DNA from: Pseudoalteromonas amylolytica
GTDB lineage: Bacteria > Pseudomonadota > Gammaproteobacteria > Enterobacterales > Alteromonadaceae
DNA length: 64,000 nucleotides
Assembly (NCBI RefSeq): GCF_001854605.1
Contig: NZ_MKJU01000025.1
Location: forward strand, 496,378-560,377
Direction: 5' to 3'
Part shown: positions 36,117 to 46,700 of the stretch, in pieces
Position numbering within the stretch: position 1 is the first letter of the stretch
How the letters are laid out: every line of letters begins with the position of its first letter
Program-made: the position numbers and the translations under genes
Notes under the pieces: generated by a model
What the model was told of the DNA's origin: nothing
Seen by the model: the letters and a program-made list of their open reading frames with translations, nothing else
Database searches by the model: none

Positions 36117-37832
36117 TTATTCCATGTTCAAAGTTGAGTTGGTGAGTGAGGCTTGCTCGCTTTGTGCCTTCATAAAAGTGCGAGTATGCCAAAGGCTCAT
36201 GGCGTCATTGGCAGTGATATGTTCACTTTGCTCAATAATATGCCCAGAGCGCAAATAAGTTTTAATTGTTATGTCGTGTTCACCAGTGGGGAGCGATAGT
36301 TGTGCGACGCGTATCTCCGCTGGTAAGGTTTGCCACTGCCTTGTATCCGCTGAGGCCGTAACCGCATTCACGACTGAGGAGGTCAGCTTTGCTAGGTTCC
36401 CAAACAGATCATTTTGTTCAAACCCGACTTTGTGTAATGCCTTTCTAGCAGACAAGGCTTTGAGTATTTCTCGGCTTAGCGCAGCATGGATTTCGGTATT
36501 GGCCTGTTTTAGCGCATCTTGCAATGTCAATAAGCTCACAGAGTGATAGGGGAGTAAGGTGGTGAGCGGTTGGCCATTTAACCAGACTTCACTATGTGTT
36601 ACTTGATTATCAAGTGGCTCAAGATAGGTGACGGAGATTCGGGCGCCAAATTGAAGTGCGTCAACAACACCTAGTTTTACTGCATCTTCCCATAATGGCC
36701 CCAGAGGTAAACGTTTAGTGAGCGCGCCCATTGCAACATCACCCACATCACCCAAGATATAGTTTTGCATCATATCAAATATGCTGGTGTCTGCATGAAG
36801 CATCTGGAACCAACGCATTTGTGCCTGTCGTTCTTTATGATTGCCAAGCAGGATGGGTGTCATCACCAGTGCTTTTGACTCAGTGTCCGCACGCAGCAGC
36901 AAGTTGAGCTGCTTCCTTTTTGGTGCAATACCAATATTTTGTAGCAGTGTTACATTTGCAGCAGAGGCCGCTTCATGCTCACTTGTTGGTTTGAGTGCTT
37001 GCAATTGACTATCATAGCCGCCAGCTCTGCGCATAACGCGGATTAACCCTAAACGGGTTTGCTCTGCTATTTGCTCAGGCAATTTATATTGCTGTGAAAA
37101 GCCGTTTTCGTACATAAACATTGCTCGTTCATATTGCAGACGAGCTGCATCCCATTCACCGCTTTGTTCAAATAATACGCCACTGAGAAAATGAGCAAAT
37201 GCATCATCTTTATAATCAATGTTTTCAAGTAAATCGCTAGGTGCAAAAATGGGCTTGAGCAGCTGATAAACTTTTTTTGATAGGAAGTTATCGTCTTGCT
37301 TTACATCATAGCCACCAGTTTGCGCTTTGAGTTGGCTTAAAAAAACGTCGAGTTGACGCATTTCAACGAGTGCTGCGTCGTAATAATGCCCAGAGTCACT
37401 AGGATGAAGTTTTGCCAGTGCATTATAGTTGAGGGCTTTCATAATATGAATTTGCGGTAGATAATAGGCTTTACCTTTATAGGTGGAGTAGGTTGGGCCA
37501 CTAAACTGTACCAATGCCAGCTCGGTAACACTTTGCGTGTAAAACGACTCTATTAGCGTCAGCGCAACTGCGAGCTGTTCGTTACTTTCAAGGTAGTTTT
37601 TCTCTAACTGGAGTAGACTCGCCATTTCAAGGTGATACAGTAGTCTATCGTTCCCAGTTTTATTATAATTTTGGGTAACGTTTTGTTTAGCCTGTATAAA
37701 GTTCCCTTGCTGAGCAAGTTGAGCGGGTGAGGGCTGATTAAACTGCGTAATATTACATGCACTAAGTAATACAGTGTGGAGATAAACGATACACAATGTT
37801 GTAATTTTTTTTATGCGGGCACTCAATGACAC
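36117..37832 (-). CDS. COG3014-type lipoprotein with TPR-like repeats
   Basis: 571 residues with lipobox L-L-S-A-C near residue 26. The first 250 residues are helical with TPR-like spacing (A-Q-Q-G-N-F-I-Q-A-K near 40, L-E-K-N-Y-L-E-S-N-E-Q-L near 75 and A-R-L-Q-Y-E-R-A near 230). The C-terminal half has strand-rich stretches (V-T-Y-L-E-P-L). I recall COG3014 proteins beside LpoB-like and LPP20-like genes in Vibrio and Shewanella too. First gene of a three-gene envelope operon. Role unknown. Confidence 0.75.
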   Translation of the reverse strand: MSLSARIKKITTLCIVYLHTVLLSACNITQFNQPSPAQLAQQGNFIQAKQNVTQNYNKTGNDRLLYHLEMASLLQLEKNYLESNEQLAVALTLIESFYTQSVTELALVQFSGPTYSTYKGKAYYLPQIHIMKALNYNALAKLHPSDSGHYYDAALVEMRQLDVFLSQLKAQTGGYDVKQDDNFLSKKVYQLLKPIFAPSDLLENIDYKDDAFAHFLSGVLFEQSGEWDAARLQYERAMFMYENGFSQQYKLPEQIAEQTRLGLIRVMRRAGGYDSQLQALKPTSEHEAASAANVTLLQNIGIAPKRKQLNLLLRADTESKALVMTPILLGNHKERQAQMRWFQMLHADTSIFDMMQNYILGDVGDVAMGALTKRLPLGPLWEDAVKLGVVDALQFGARISVTYLEPLDNQVTHSEVWLNGQPLTTLLPYHSVSLLTLQDALKQANTEIHAALSREILKALSARKALHKVGFEQNDLFGNLAKLTSSVVNAVTASADTRQWQTLPAEIRVAQLSLPTGEHDITIKTYLRSGHIIEQSEHITANDAMSLWHTRTFMKAQSEQASLTNSTLNME

Positions 37833-38011
37833 ATCCTATGTTCAGTCGAAAAGAGACGATTTGAATAACTACTGCAATTAACTTAAATAAACACAAAGCA
37901 TTTGAAAAGCAATAAATTGTTAAAAATCGTTTTTACAATTTATTACTGTTCGGTGCATGATTGTTTGCTAGATTAGAGAATAATAAATACTTCAGGCCAA
38001 AAGGAACAAAA

Positions 38012-38590
38012 ATGAAAATTAAACCAATGATCACTACGCTTGTACTTGCAGGGATGCTAACAGCCTGTAGTTCTACCAAAAACGACAGCGCATCAAGTTC
38101 AAGAGTGAACATTCCTGATTGGGTGCTTAACCCAGTTGTTGAGAATGGTATAGCAGCCGCGGATTGTATTAAATATTCTGGTAATATTTCAGTCGATCAA
38201 AAAATGGCCGTCGCAAATGCGCGCTTGGCGTTGGCGCAACAAATTGAAGTGCGTATCGAGGGCTTGGATAAAACCTTTGCTAATCGTACCGACGCGAATG
38301 ATGCTATGACGGTAGGTAGCACGTTCAGTTCAGTATCAAAACAACTAACCAAACAAACCCTGAACGGTTCGCGCGTAGTCAAAGCTGATGTTGTGGATAT
38401 ATCAGGAAAAGATTACTTTTGTGCATTAACAACCTTGTCACCTGAATTGACCAAGACGCTGTTTAAAGACTTGATCAAATCTGCAAAGCCTTCGATAGAC
38501 CCTCGAGACGAACAGTTTTTGTATCAAGAGTTCAAAGCATTTAAAGCTGAACAAGACTTAGAGAAAGAGATCGAACGACTAACTAATTAA
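38012..38590 (+). CDS. LPP20 family lipoprotein
   Basis: 192 residues from the ATG at 38012 with AAAGGAAC upstream. Lipobox L-T-A-C, Cys at residue 18. Residues 33-130 have P-D-W-V-L-N-P, A-A-A-D-C and A-R-L-A-L-A-Q-Q-I, the LPP20 marks, and the C-terminal end is a charged helix. Divergent from the COG3014 operon and followed by an inverted repeat, then by the transglycosylase gene. Confidence 0.8.
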   Translation: MKIKPMITTLVLAGMLTACSSTKNDSASSSRVNIPDWVLNPVVENGIAAADCIKYSGNISVDQKMAVANARLALAQQIEVRIEGLDKTFANRTDANDAMTVGSTFSSVSKQLTKQTLNGSRVVKADVVDISGKDYFCALTTLSPELTKTLFKDLIKSAKPSIDPRDEQFLYQEFKAFKAEQDLEKEIERLTN

Positions 38591-38599
38591 GTTATATTT

Positions 38600-38644
38600 G
38601 TGAGACACGCAACTGTAACTTAGCTTAAGGCTTGTGTGTCTCAC
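38600..38644. repeat. 13-bp inverted repeat between LPP20 and transglycosylase genes
   Basis: GTGAGACACGCAA (38600-38612) pairs with TTGTGTGTCTCAC (38632-38644), one G-T pair, around 19 bases. No T-run follows, so an attenuator or processing hairpin is more likely than a full terminator. Confidence 0.55.
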
Positions 38645-38677
38645 TAGTCGGTCATTATTGCTATAAAAGGAGCAGCA

Positions 38678-40039
38678 ATGGTGAATAAAAAACAGATGCT
38701 TGGCGCTTTGAGTTGTCTCACATTGGCGATGGCCAGCGGGCAAGCGCTTGCAGCCCAATCGATTCTATTCAGTGAATTGAATGAGGCGATGTCACAGTGG
38801 CAAAGCAGCTATCAACAAACAACAGCCAAGGATGAATTTGAGCAATTCAAATTAGACCACTTACAAGAGTTTGATAGGTATGTTGAACAACACTTTTGGG
38901 AATACGATAAGTTTAGAAATGAGCTGATATCGAGTTGGGGAGAGGCGCAAATTTCTGAGCAAGCGCGGTTTGTTCAATACAATCAAGAAAATAATGCGCG
39001 ATTAAATATTGATTTTGAAAATAACACGCTCACTATCAGTGTTCGCCATTCTGAGGCGCAAAAACTTAACTCAGAGGATGCGTACCGAGAGTTTCAACAG
39101 CTTTTACCTTCTGTCGACAACGCTGTTCTAGAGGTATTTTTCCAAGACTTTATCGCTCAGATACAACAAGCAGACTTTAAGCCTGTGGCTGAATATGACG
39201 TAGACAATAACCTCAAAGTTAAATCTTTACTGCAGGCAAAACAACAGATCAAGCAACAAACTGAGCAACAACTACAGGTTGTTGAACGCCAGTTGGATGA
39301 CAAGCTTGCGCTACCTTCTGATCCTGAACAACAAGAAAAAACGAAAAAGTTGCTAAAACAGAAGCGCCAACAACTAGAGCGTTTGCAGACGAAGCGCGTC
39401 GAGCGTTTAGTTTCACACATTAGAGAATTTGCAAAATCTTCCCCACCGAAAGAAAAAGTGAGTGAGTTTACATTTAAGTTAACTGAACACGCTAAGCGTC
39501 CGGCGAGGGCTAAAAACTATGTTGACGCTGTGGCAAAGCAAAGTGAGAGGTTTGATATTGCGCCTAGCCTCGTTTTTTCTGTTATGCATACAGAAAGCCA
39601 CTTTAATCCGCTAGCGAAATCAGCCATTCCTGCATTTGGACTGATGCAAATTGTGCCCAGCAGTGCCGGTGTAGATGTAAACCGCTTCTTGTACAACCGC
39701 GATGAGCCTATGCCCAGCTCTTATCTTTATATAGAAGGTAACAATATAGAAGCGGGGACCGCATATCTTCATATACTAGATAAACGCTATTTAAAGCATA
39801 TTAGCGACCCGTTAAGCCGTAAATATTGCATGATAGCGGCATATAATACTGGAGCGGGCAATGTGGCTAGAGTGTTTAACAGTGATGGCTCACGTAATAT
39901 TCGCAACGCCAGTCGCATCATTAACTCCATGACGCCAGCAAGAGTGCTAGAAGCATTAGAAAAAGGTTTGCCTTACGGTGAAACAAAGCACTATTTAAAG
40001 CGTGTTCTCGAACGCGAACCGCTTTATCAAGAGATTTAA
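38678..40039 (+). CDS. MltC-like lytic transglycosylase
   Basis: 453 residues with a signal peptide (A-L-A-A-Q near residue 24; no lipobox, unlike E. coli MltC). Residues 30-200 fit the DUF3393 domain of MltC, residues 200-260 are a charged helix, and from 290 there is the SLT domain: H-T-E-S-H-F-N-P with the catalytic Glu near 307, then A-F-G-L-M-Q-I-V-P and A-A-Y-N-T-G-A-G-N-V. It cuts murein to 1,6-anhydro products. It is longer than MltC (about 360). A bidirectional terminator follows. Confidence 0.88.
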   Translation: MVNKKQMLGALSCLTLAMASGQALAAQSILFSELNEAMSQWQSSYQQTTAKDEFEQFKLDHLQEFDRYVEQHFWEYDKFRNELISSWGEAQISEQARFVQYNQENNARLNIDFENNTLTISVRHSEAQKLNSEDAYREFQQLLPSVDNAVLEVFFQDFIAQIQQADFKPVAEYDVDNNLKVKSLLQAKQQIKQQTEQQLQVVERQLDDKLALPSDPEQQEKTKKLLKQKRQQLERLQTKRVERLVSHIREFAKSSPPKEKVSEFTFKLTEHAKRPARAKNYVDAVAKQSERFDIAPSLVFSVMHTESHFNPLAKSAIPAFGLMQIVPSSAGVDVNRFLYNRDEPMPSSYLYIEGNNIEAGTAYLHILDKRYLKHISDPLSRKYCMIAAYNTGAGNVARVFNSDGSRNIRNASRIINSMTPARVLEALEKGLPYGETKHYLKRVLEREPLYQEI

Positions 40040-40081
40040 GTTGCTAAAGTGACAATCACGAATTTCACTTAGTTGTGTACT

Positions 40082-40110
40082 AAAAAGCCGGGCTAATTGC
40101 CCGGCTTTTT
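40082..40110. terminator. Bidirectional terminator between convergent genes
   Basis: Stem AGCCGGGC/GCCCGGCT with loop TAATT, a run of five A before and five T after. Serves the transglycosylase gene on + and the thrombospondin-repeat lipoprotein on -. Confidence 0.9.
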
Positions 40111-40120
40111 ACTGTCAGGT

Positions 40121-43100
40121 TTAGTCTTCTAATCTACCAATATTTTCATAAAAGACATCTCTTTGCTCGTTTAAATCTTTACTATATATGATCCCAAGTG
40201 TTCCATCCGAAAGCTCAGTCACAAACGGTGGAAACGAATCAACAGATTTAACACTAACTTCGCTTGAGAATTGGTCGTTTTGAGCAAATTTACGGGTATT
40301 CAGCGTACTGGAAGTGGTTTTGTAAAACAGCCTTACAGCACCGTTGTGTTCAATTAATGAAACATCAAACACGGAGCCCGTTGAAAATCTCTGAATCTCG
40401 GTAAAGTTTTCCCCATCACTAGAAATAGATACAATAATAGATTGATGCTCACTAGCATAGTAAGTCATTAGTACCCTGTTATCTGGTAGTAATATTGTCT
40501 TCACTTTAGAATCGTATCCTTGGTATCCGCCTACTTGTGTTGGCTCTGTCCAACTTCTCAGATCATAAGACGTTCTAATGAACACATTATTTTCCTGATA
40601 GTCATCACCAGGCGCTGCGGTATAACTTAGAATGTATTTACCACTTGGCATTTGAATCATAGATTCAGCTGAGAATGAATGAATCATGCATCCTTCATTA
40701 GTCCGACAAGTGCTGTAATTAGAGAAGTCTATCTCCGAAAAAAGATCCCAAGTATCCACACCTGCATACTTAAATATGCACACGTATTTTCCATTACAGT
40801 GGGAGGTCAAAAACAGTTCATTGTCTGAGTTTTCATATAAAAAACCATCGCGACTAGACGAATATGGCGATGCTGAAGATGTTGGCGAGGAACTCAAAGG
40901 CCAAGTTTGTCCGTTGTCTGTTGAAGTGCTAACGACAGCGCGACTGCCAGCTAAACCAGCTGTGTAGACCGCTATCAGGTCACCGTTGCGACGAGTAAAA
41001 AATGACGCTGCTTGGGAAGTTTCTTCACTGTTTGAAATGTTAACGCCCGGTTCTGGGTCTGGCACATATTCACAAGTACCTCCAGATGCACACTCTACGG
41101 TATAGGATACGATTTGTTGCCAACCGTCAGAATTATACTGCCCACCACACATATTATCAGCTCTGGAACAATATACTGACACTCTTGTTTGGAAGCTACC
41201 CGAATACTCAAGTGCTGGGAAAGAGACAACCCATTCCATTGTGTCATAGTCATATCTTCCGTTGAAGTAACCGTTCTCTGTATATCTTGTTATGTATGTA
41301 TCAGGAGATGCTTGGTCATAAGTGTAGTATTGCACATGCCAACCATCGCGCGCTGATAATACCTCAAAGTTATTCCCTAACCCTTTGACTCTTAGGTTGA
41401 TAACCTCACCGGTCACATAGCTACTTTGTGCGCCAATTAGTTGAACGTGATCTTCTGTATCCGGTGTGCCATCATTGTCATCATCAAGGTCTTGGTTATC
41501 ACCAATGCCATCACCATCATAGTCACGCGACTCAGAAGCGTCTAGCGGGAATAGGTCTAGCTCATCAGCAATACCGTCGTTGTCATCATCGGTGTCTGCG
41601 TTGTTACCAACACCGTCAAGATCAGTATCCGCCCACTCCTGATTGTCTAACGGAAAGGCATCTTGATCATCGTTGAAACCATCGTTGTCGTCGTCAGCAT
41701 CGGCATTATTGCCTGTACCATCACCGTCAGTGTCGATTTGTTCATTCGGATCTGTAGGGAATGCATCTTCAGTATCCGGCGTTTCATCATTATCGTCGTC
41801 AGTATCTGCGTTATTGCCTGTACCATCACCGTCCGTGTCTAACCATTCTTGGTCGTCTAATGGGAAAGCATCGTAGAGGTCTAACACGCCATCATTGTCA
41901 TCATCGGTATCCGCATTATTGCCAGTTCCATCGGCATCTGTGTCTAACCACTCAGATGCGTTCAAAGGAAATGCGTCAGCAGCATCTTCGTAACCATCGT
42001 TGTCATCATCAGTATCTGAATTGTTACCAATGCCATCGCTATCCGTATCTAACCATTCGGAATTGTTAAGTGGGAAGGCGTCTTCTTCATCATTAACACC
42101 GTCATTATCATCATCAGTATCAGTATTATTACCAATACCATCTGAGTCTGTATCTAGCCATTCTGTTGGGTCTAATGGAAATGCGTCTAGTGTGTCGTCA
42201 TAGCCGTCATTGTCATCATCAGCATCATTGACATCGTTAATCCCATCATTGTCATTGTCTAAATCGTCGATATTGCTAATGCCATCTCCATCAATATCGA
42301 TATTCGTTAACACACTAGAATGACGTAGTACTAGCTCTGAACTACTCATAGCTGAAGTATCCACAGTGCTGTAGCCAGTCACAGCAGTTTCCTCTGCCAT
42401 CACACGACTTAGTTCAGAAACTAGTGGTAAATCAGTACCTGGTATATTTAAAGTGTGAATTGGTCTGAGTAAAACTGCGATGTGTTCAGGGCTGTAAGAG
42501 AGGTCATCACTTTCTGATTGCGCATCTAATTTACCATCATGAAGGTCTAAAACCAGCTGATCGAGTAAATGATCAACCGTGAGTTGCTCATCACCAATGG
42601 CTAGGCGTAATTGGTGTACTAAAGCGGCATTAACCTCGTTGATAGTTCGTACATACCAAGCATTTTTTTGTAGATTGCTTGCTACGGTTGCATCTGTTAG
42701 TAAAGGTGCAGTGGTGAGCAGGCTGATATCTTTATCCAAACCAAATGTGAACAGAGATTTTATTTGTGCTTCGGCACTGACAATAGCTTGTGGTGTGGCT
42801 GACCCAGCGATAGCTTTACTAAGGGCCAGTTTTACAACTAATGTAGATAAAGGCGTTGCGTATAGTGGTTGCTTTGCTTTTATTTGTTCTGCGCTGAAGA
42901 TACCACGTAATACACCAAAGATAGGCTTTTGTCCTGTAGTGATATCTATAGTGCTTTCGTTGGCGGAGTATTCGATGACAAAAAAGTCTTTTACATCACC
43001 TTTAAGTGATAGATTTTTTATTTGCGCTGTTTCATCGGTGCCAGCAGTGCCTAATAACTTTCCAAGGCCATTAGGAGCATGTTTGTCGAACTGATATATT

Positions 43101-43294
43101 TTGACATCGGCAAATTGTAATGGCCCCTTTACTGCAACCCCTTGCAGAGGATAAACAATTTCTGTGGCTTTATCCGTATCAATATTCGGGGTTGAAGTTG
43201 CAGAGCCAGCGTCTCCGCCACCACATGCGCTGAGCAGTGACATAGCCACTGCAACACAAACAAGATTTTTGTTTGTATTCAAATGATCAAACAT
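40121..43294 (-). CDS. Lipoprotein with thrombospondin type 3 repeats and C-terminal sialidase-like propeller
   Basis: 1057 residues. Lipobox L-L-S-A-C near residue 24 followed by G-G-G. Residues 45-335 form an N-terminal helical domain with G-V-A-V-K-G-P-L at the start, of a kind I have seen in other Alteromonadales surface lipoproteins. Residues 335-620 hold about eight thrombospondin type 3 calcium-binding repeats of 35 residues (D-T-D-S-D-G-I-G-N-N and D-D-D-N-D-G motifs plus D-A-F-P-L). Residues 750-1050 show BNR-style Asp-box elements (S-T-D-N-G-Q-T-W and S-S-D-G-E-N-F). Likely exposed at the surface, needing Ca; glycan binding or cleavage is only possible. Confidence 0.75.
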   Translation of the reverse strand: MFDHLNTNKNLVCVAVAMSLLSACGGGDAGSATSTPNIDTDKATEIVYPLQGVAVKGPLQFADVKIYQFDKHAPNGLGKLLGTAGTDETAQIKNLSLKGDVKDFFVIEYSANESTIDITTGQKPIFGVLRGIFSAEQIKAKQPLYATPLSTLVVKLALSKAIAGSATPQAIVSAEAQIKSLFTFGLDKDISLLTTAPLLTDATVASNLQKNAWYVRTINEVNAALVHQLRLAIGDEQLTVDHLLDQLVLDLHDGKLDAQSESDDLSYSPEHIAVLLRPIHTLNIPGTDLPLVSELSRVMAEETAVTGYSTVDTSAMSSSELVLRHSSVLTNIDIDGDGISNIDDLDNDNDGINDVNDADDDNDGYDDTLDAFPLDPTEWLDTDSDGIGNNTDTDDDNDGVNDEEDAFPLNNSEWLDTDSDGIGNNSDTDDDNDGYEDAADAFPLNASEWLDTDADGTGNNADTDDDNDGVLDLYDAFPLDDQEWLDTDGDGTGNNADTDDDNDETPDTEDAFPTDPNEQIDTDGDGTGNNADADDDNDGFNDDQDAFPLDNQEWADTDLDGVGNNADTDDDNDGIADELDLFPLDASESRDYDGDGIGDNQDLDDDNDGTPDTEDHVQLIGAQSSYVTGEVINLRVKGLGNNFEVLSARDGWHVQYYTYDQASPDTYITRYTENGYFNGRYDYDTMEWVVSFPALEYSGSFQTRVSVYCSRADNMCGGQYNSDGWQQIVSYTVECASGGTCEYVPDPEPGVNISNSEETSQAASFFTRRNGDLIAVYTAGLAGSRAVVSTSTDNGQTWPLSSSPTSSASPYSSSRDGFLYENSDNELFLTSHCNGKYVCIFKYAGVDTWDLFSEIDFSNYSTCRTNEGCMIHSFSAESMIQMPSGKYILSYTAAPGDDYQENNVFIRTSYDLRSWTEPTQVGGYQGYDSKVKTILLPDNRVLMTYYASEHQSIIVSISSDGENFTEIQRFSTGSVFDVSLIEHNGAVRLFYKTTSSTLNTRKFAQNDQFSSEVSVKSVDSFPPFVTELSDGTLGIIYSKDLNEQRDVFYENIGRLED
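41450..42290 (-). repeat. Coding tandem repeats, 105 bp, thrombospondin type 3
   Basis: Units spaced 105 bases (for example boundaries near 41969, 42074 and 42179) code the Asp-rich 35-residue repeats. They are similar but not identical at DNA level, so older than the tape measure repeats. Confidence 0.85.
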
Positions 43295-43708
43295 AGTTAT
43301 ATATTCCTATATATCCATAAATATAATAAAGGTGAGTTTTTGTGACTTCAGGGACCAATCAATATTGATTCAAGTACAATTATGTAAGCACTTTCCATAA
43401 AGTTCCATTTTGAGGAAATTCTACACTAAATAATAAAGTATTAGAACTTTTGCAATAATGACGAGTGGGTATTAGAGTCGATTTTTTCAAAGATTGTAAG
43501 TAAAAATCAATATAAATCAATTGAGTAAACGGAGCTTTTCACTGTGAATAAATGTAAAGTCAAATCACGTTGTTGTGGTTACGCAAATAGAAAGCGGTAG
43601 TACTTAGATAAGGAAAAAGTAAATAAATAACAGCGTGAGAGTATCGTTTATGGATATATTTTATAAAGGAAAGGCCGCAGTTGCGGCCTTTTTTATTGTT
43701 GAATATTT
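43295..43708. other. AT-rich gap between the lipoprotein gene and rne
   Basis: No gene. Holds the promoter region of the minus-strand lipoprotein (no clear boxes) and, at its right end, the rne terminator. The rest shows nothing I can name. Confidence 0.5.
43669..43695 (-). terminator. Probable rne terminator
   Basis: Stem AAGGCCGCA/TGCGGCCTT with a two-base loop lies 14 bases past the rne stop. In the rne direction the tail is TTTCCTTTA; in the opposite direction it is six T. Confidence 0.65.
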
Positions 43709-46700
43709 CTATTCGGCATGGCTCTTTTGAGCTTCAGAGGTGCGTTCACTTACAGTGGTGAAAGCCATAGTTGAGGCCATTGCTGCACTAGCTTTACCTG
43801 TAGGTGCTTTAGAACCGGCAGATAAACCAGAGTTAGCCACCACTTCTCGTGCCTCATGAGGCATAGCCGACGGAGTGATCACCTCTATAGCTTCATCAAC
43901 ACTACTGGCTTTTGTCATTGGCGAGCTTGCTGTGTTGGTATAGCGCACACGAGACTTCTCTTGGCTTGTATCGTGCTGACTTTGCTTTGTTCGCTCTTCA
44001 TTAACGATTGCTGCCTCAGCCTGTACTGTTTCAGTCGTATCAAGTTCAACGTCTTGAGTTTGCGGCTCCGCTGCAGTATCTGTAGCTAACTCAGTTGCTT
44101 GAGTTTCAACATTTGTCTCAACAGCCTCTGTAACAGTATGAGCATCAAGTGTTGTTTCTGCACTTGTATCTACATCACCTTCAACAGTATTCGTTTCAGT
44201 TGTTGTCTCTACATTTACTTGTGCATCAACTTCAGCAGATGGTTCAACATTTGTTTCAGCATCAACTTCAGCAGATGGTTCAACATTTGTTTCAGCATCT
44301 ACTTCAACAGACTCAGTTGATGGTTCAACCTGTGCTGCGGCTTTCTCTTCATCAATCGCTTCAGTCACTGATTCAGCCGTTTGTGTATCAACATCTACTT
44401 CAACAGTATCAGAGACAACTTTAGGTTCCTGAGAGTCTGCATCGTGTGAAGCAACTTCATCAGTAGTGTTACTTGCTTCAGCATTTGTCGCATCTTGAGC
44501 TGCTTGTTGTTGCGCTTCTACCTCAGTTTCAGCTGTCATAGCTACTTCAGGGTGCTGCTCTTGAGCTTTTAACTGAGCTTCATACTCAGCCGCAGCTTGG
44601 TCAGCAACAGGTATAAACGCAGGTTCGGCTTCTTTATCACCTTCTGGTTTACGACGACGCTGACCTGCAGCACGAAGATGACGAGGAGAGCGACGAGAGC
44701 GTGTTCTTGGTGCCTCTTCTTTCGACTCTTCATCAGGTGTTGCCGCTTGCTCAGTCGGCTCTGAGGTTACAGCTGGCGCATCTAGATCGTTAACCATTTG
44801 TGGCGCGCCATTGTCAGCAGATGTAGTCGCTACCTCTGGCATTGACGCTTCTTCAGTGCGCTCAACTTCACTTGGTGCTGTTTGCGTAGGGACATTTTCC
44901 ACCGCTTGTACATCTTGTGCTGCAACAGTTGAGTCGTCTTTTGAAGTCGTGCTCGTATCAACCTGATCGTCTAAGCGTACTTTCTTGCGTAAGTTACGAC
45001 GCTGACGACGTGGCTTAACCTTAGTTTCTTTAGCTTCTACCTCAGTTTTTTGTGACTCAGTCGTGCTTTGTGTCTCAGCTTTATTTGTATCATTATTACG
45101 CTTGCGCTGGTTTTGACGGCGACGTTTATTACGACCTTCGCCTTTTTCACGATTGTCTGTAGATGAACGGTTATCTGAGCTGTGAGCTTCCTGCTGTGTA
45201 TTACCGCTTTGTGGTTGATCGTCTCTTTTCTTCGCATTATTGCGGCGACGATTTTGCCCGCGACGACGGTTGTCATTACTACGGCGAGGCTTTTGCTCGG
45301 AGGACTTTTTCTGTTCTACTTCTTTCTCTGGCGCAGTGTCAGAGCTAAATAAGCCTTTCAACCAATTACCAATACGCTCTAGCAGGCCAGGCTCTGACTT
45401 AGTTACAGGCGCTTTTGCAGGTTTTTCAGCTGTTGGTGTCGGTGCAGGAACGGTAGGCATCACAACACCTTTAAGTACAGGTTCTTCTCTAACAGCCGAA
45501 GGAGCGCGAGAAACTTCAAGCACTTCAGGCTCTGGTACTGTCATCTGCTCATAGCTTGCCGCCTGAGATGTTTCATCCTTACGCAGGCGTATTACTTCGT
45601 AATGTGGCGTTTCCATATGTTGATTTGGAATAATGACCACATCACAATTGTGACGCTTTTCAATACGGTGTACTGACTTGCGCTTTTCGTTTAAGAGGAA
45701 AGCACCAACAGTGACAGGTACTTGGGCATTCACTTGAGCGGTGTTGTCTTTAATTGCTTCTTCTTCAATCAAACGTAAGATTGATAGGGCAATCGACTCA
45801 TTTGAACGAATAGTTCCTTGGCCACTACAGCGAGGGCATGAATGCTGGCTTGCTTCACCTAGGCTTGGACGCAAACGCTGTCGCGACATTTCTAACAAAC
45901 CAAAACGTGAAATTTTGCCAATTTGTACACGCGCACGGTCAGGGCGAACAGCATCTTTCAAACGGTTTTCAACTTCTCGCTGGTGGCGCGGTGGGGTCAT
46001 ATCGATAAAGTCGATAACAATCAAACCACCTAAGTCACGTAAACGCAACTGACGTGCAATTTCGTCTGCCGCCTCTAAGTTGGTATTGAGTGCTGTTTCT
46101 TCGATATCTCCACCTTTGGTAGCTTTAGAGGAGTTGATATCGATAGACGTTAGCGCTTCAGTTGGGTCAATAACGATTGAGCCACCAGAAGGTAATCGCA
46201 CTTCGCGTTGGAAAGCCGATTCGATTTGGCTTTCAATTTGGTAATGTGTGAATAGAGGCACGTCATTTTGATAAAGCTTAACACGATTCATAAAATCAGG
46301 TCTAAAGCGCTCGATATGAGCTTTAGCTTCTTCAAATACGCGAGCTTTATCGATAAGAATCTCACCAATATCACGACGTAGGTAGTCGCGAATAGCACGG
46401 AAAATAACATTACTTTCTTGGTGAATTAAGAATGGCGCTTTACCACTATTGGCAGCTTCTTGAATGGCTTGCCAGTGCACTAGCAAGGCTTTCAGGTCGT
46501 ATTCAAGTTCTTCGTACGATTTGCCTACACCAGCGGTACGCACGATAAGCCCCATGCCTTTAGGTAATTCTAAACGGCTTAGCGCTTCTTTAAGTTCAAT
46601 ACGTTCATCACCCTCAATACGGCGAGAAATACCACCCGCTCTAGGGTTATTTGGCATCAACACCAAATAACTACCCGCTACGCTGATAAAGGTTGTTAAT

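Noticed and set aside
41450..42290. Regular 105-bp repeats considered as a non-coding satellite
   Set aside because: They code in frame for thrombospondin type 3 calcium repeats of the lipoprotein.
44099..44424. Cys/Phe- and His/Gln-rich plus-strand frames
   Set aside because: Antisense readings of the acidic rne repeats with extreme composition.
45037..45276. Open frames inside rne on both strands
   Set aside because: Shadows of the Arg-rich scaffold region of RNase E.
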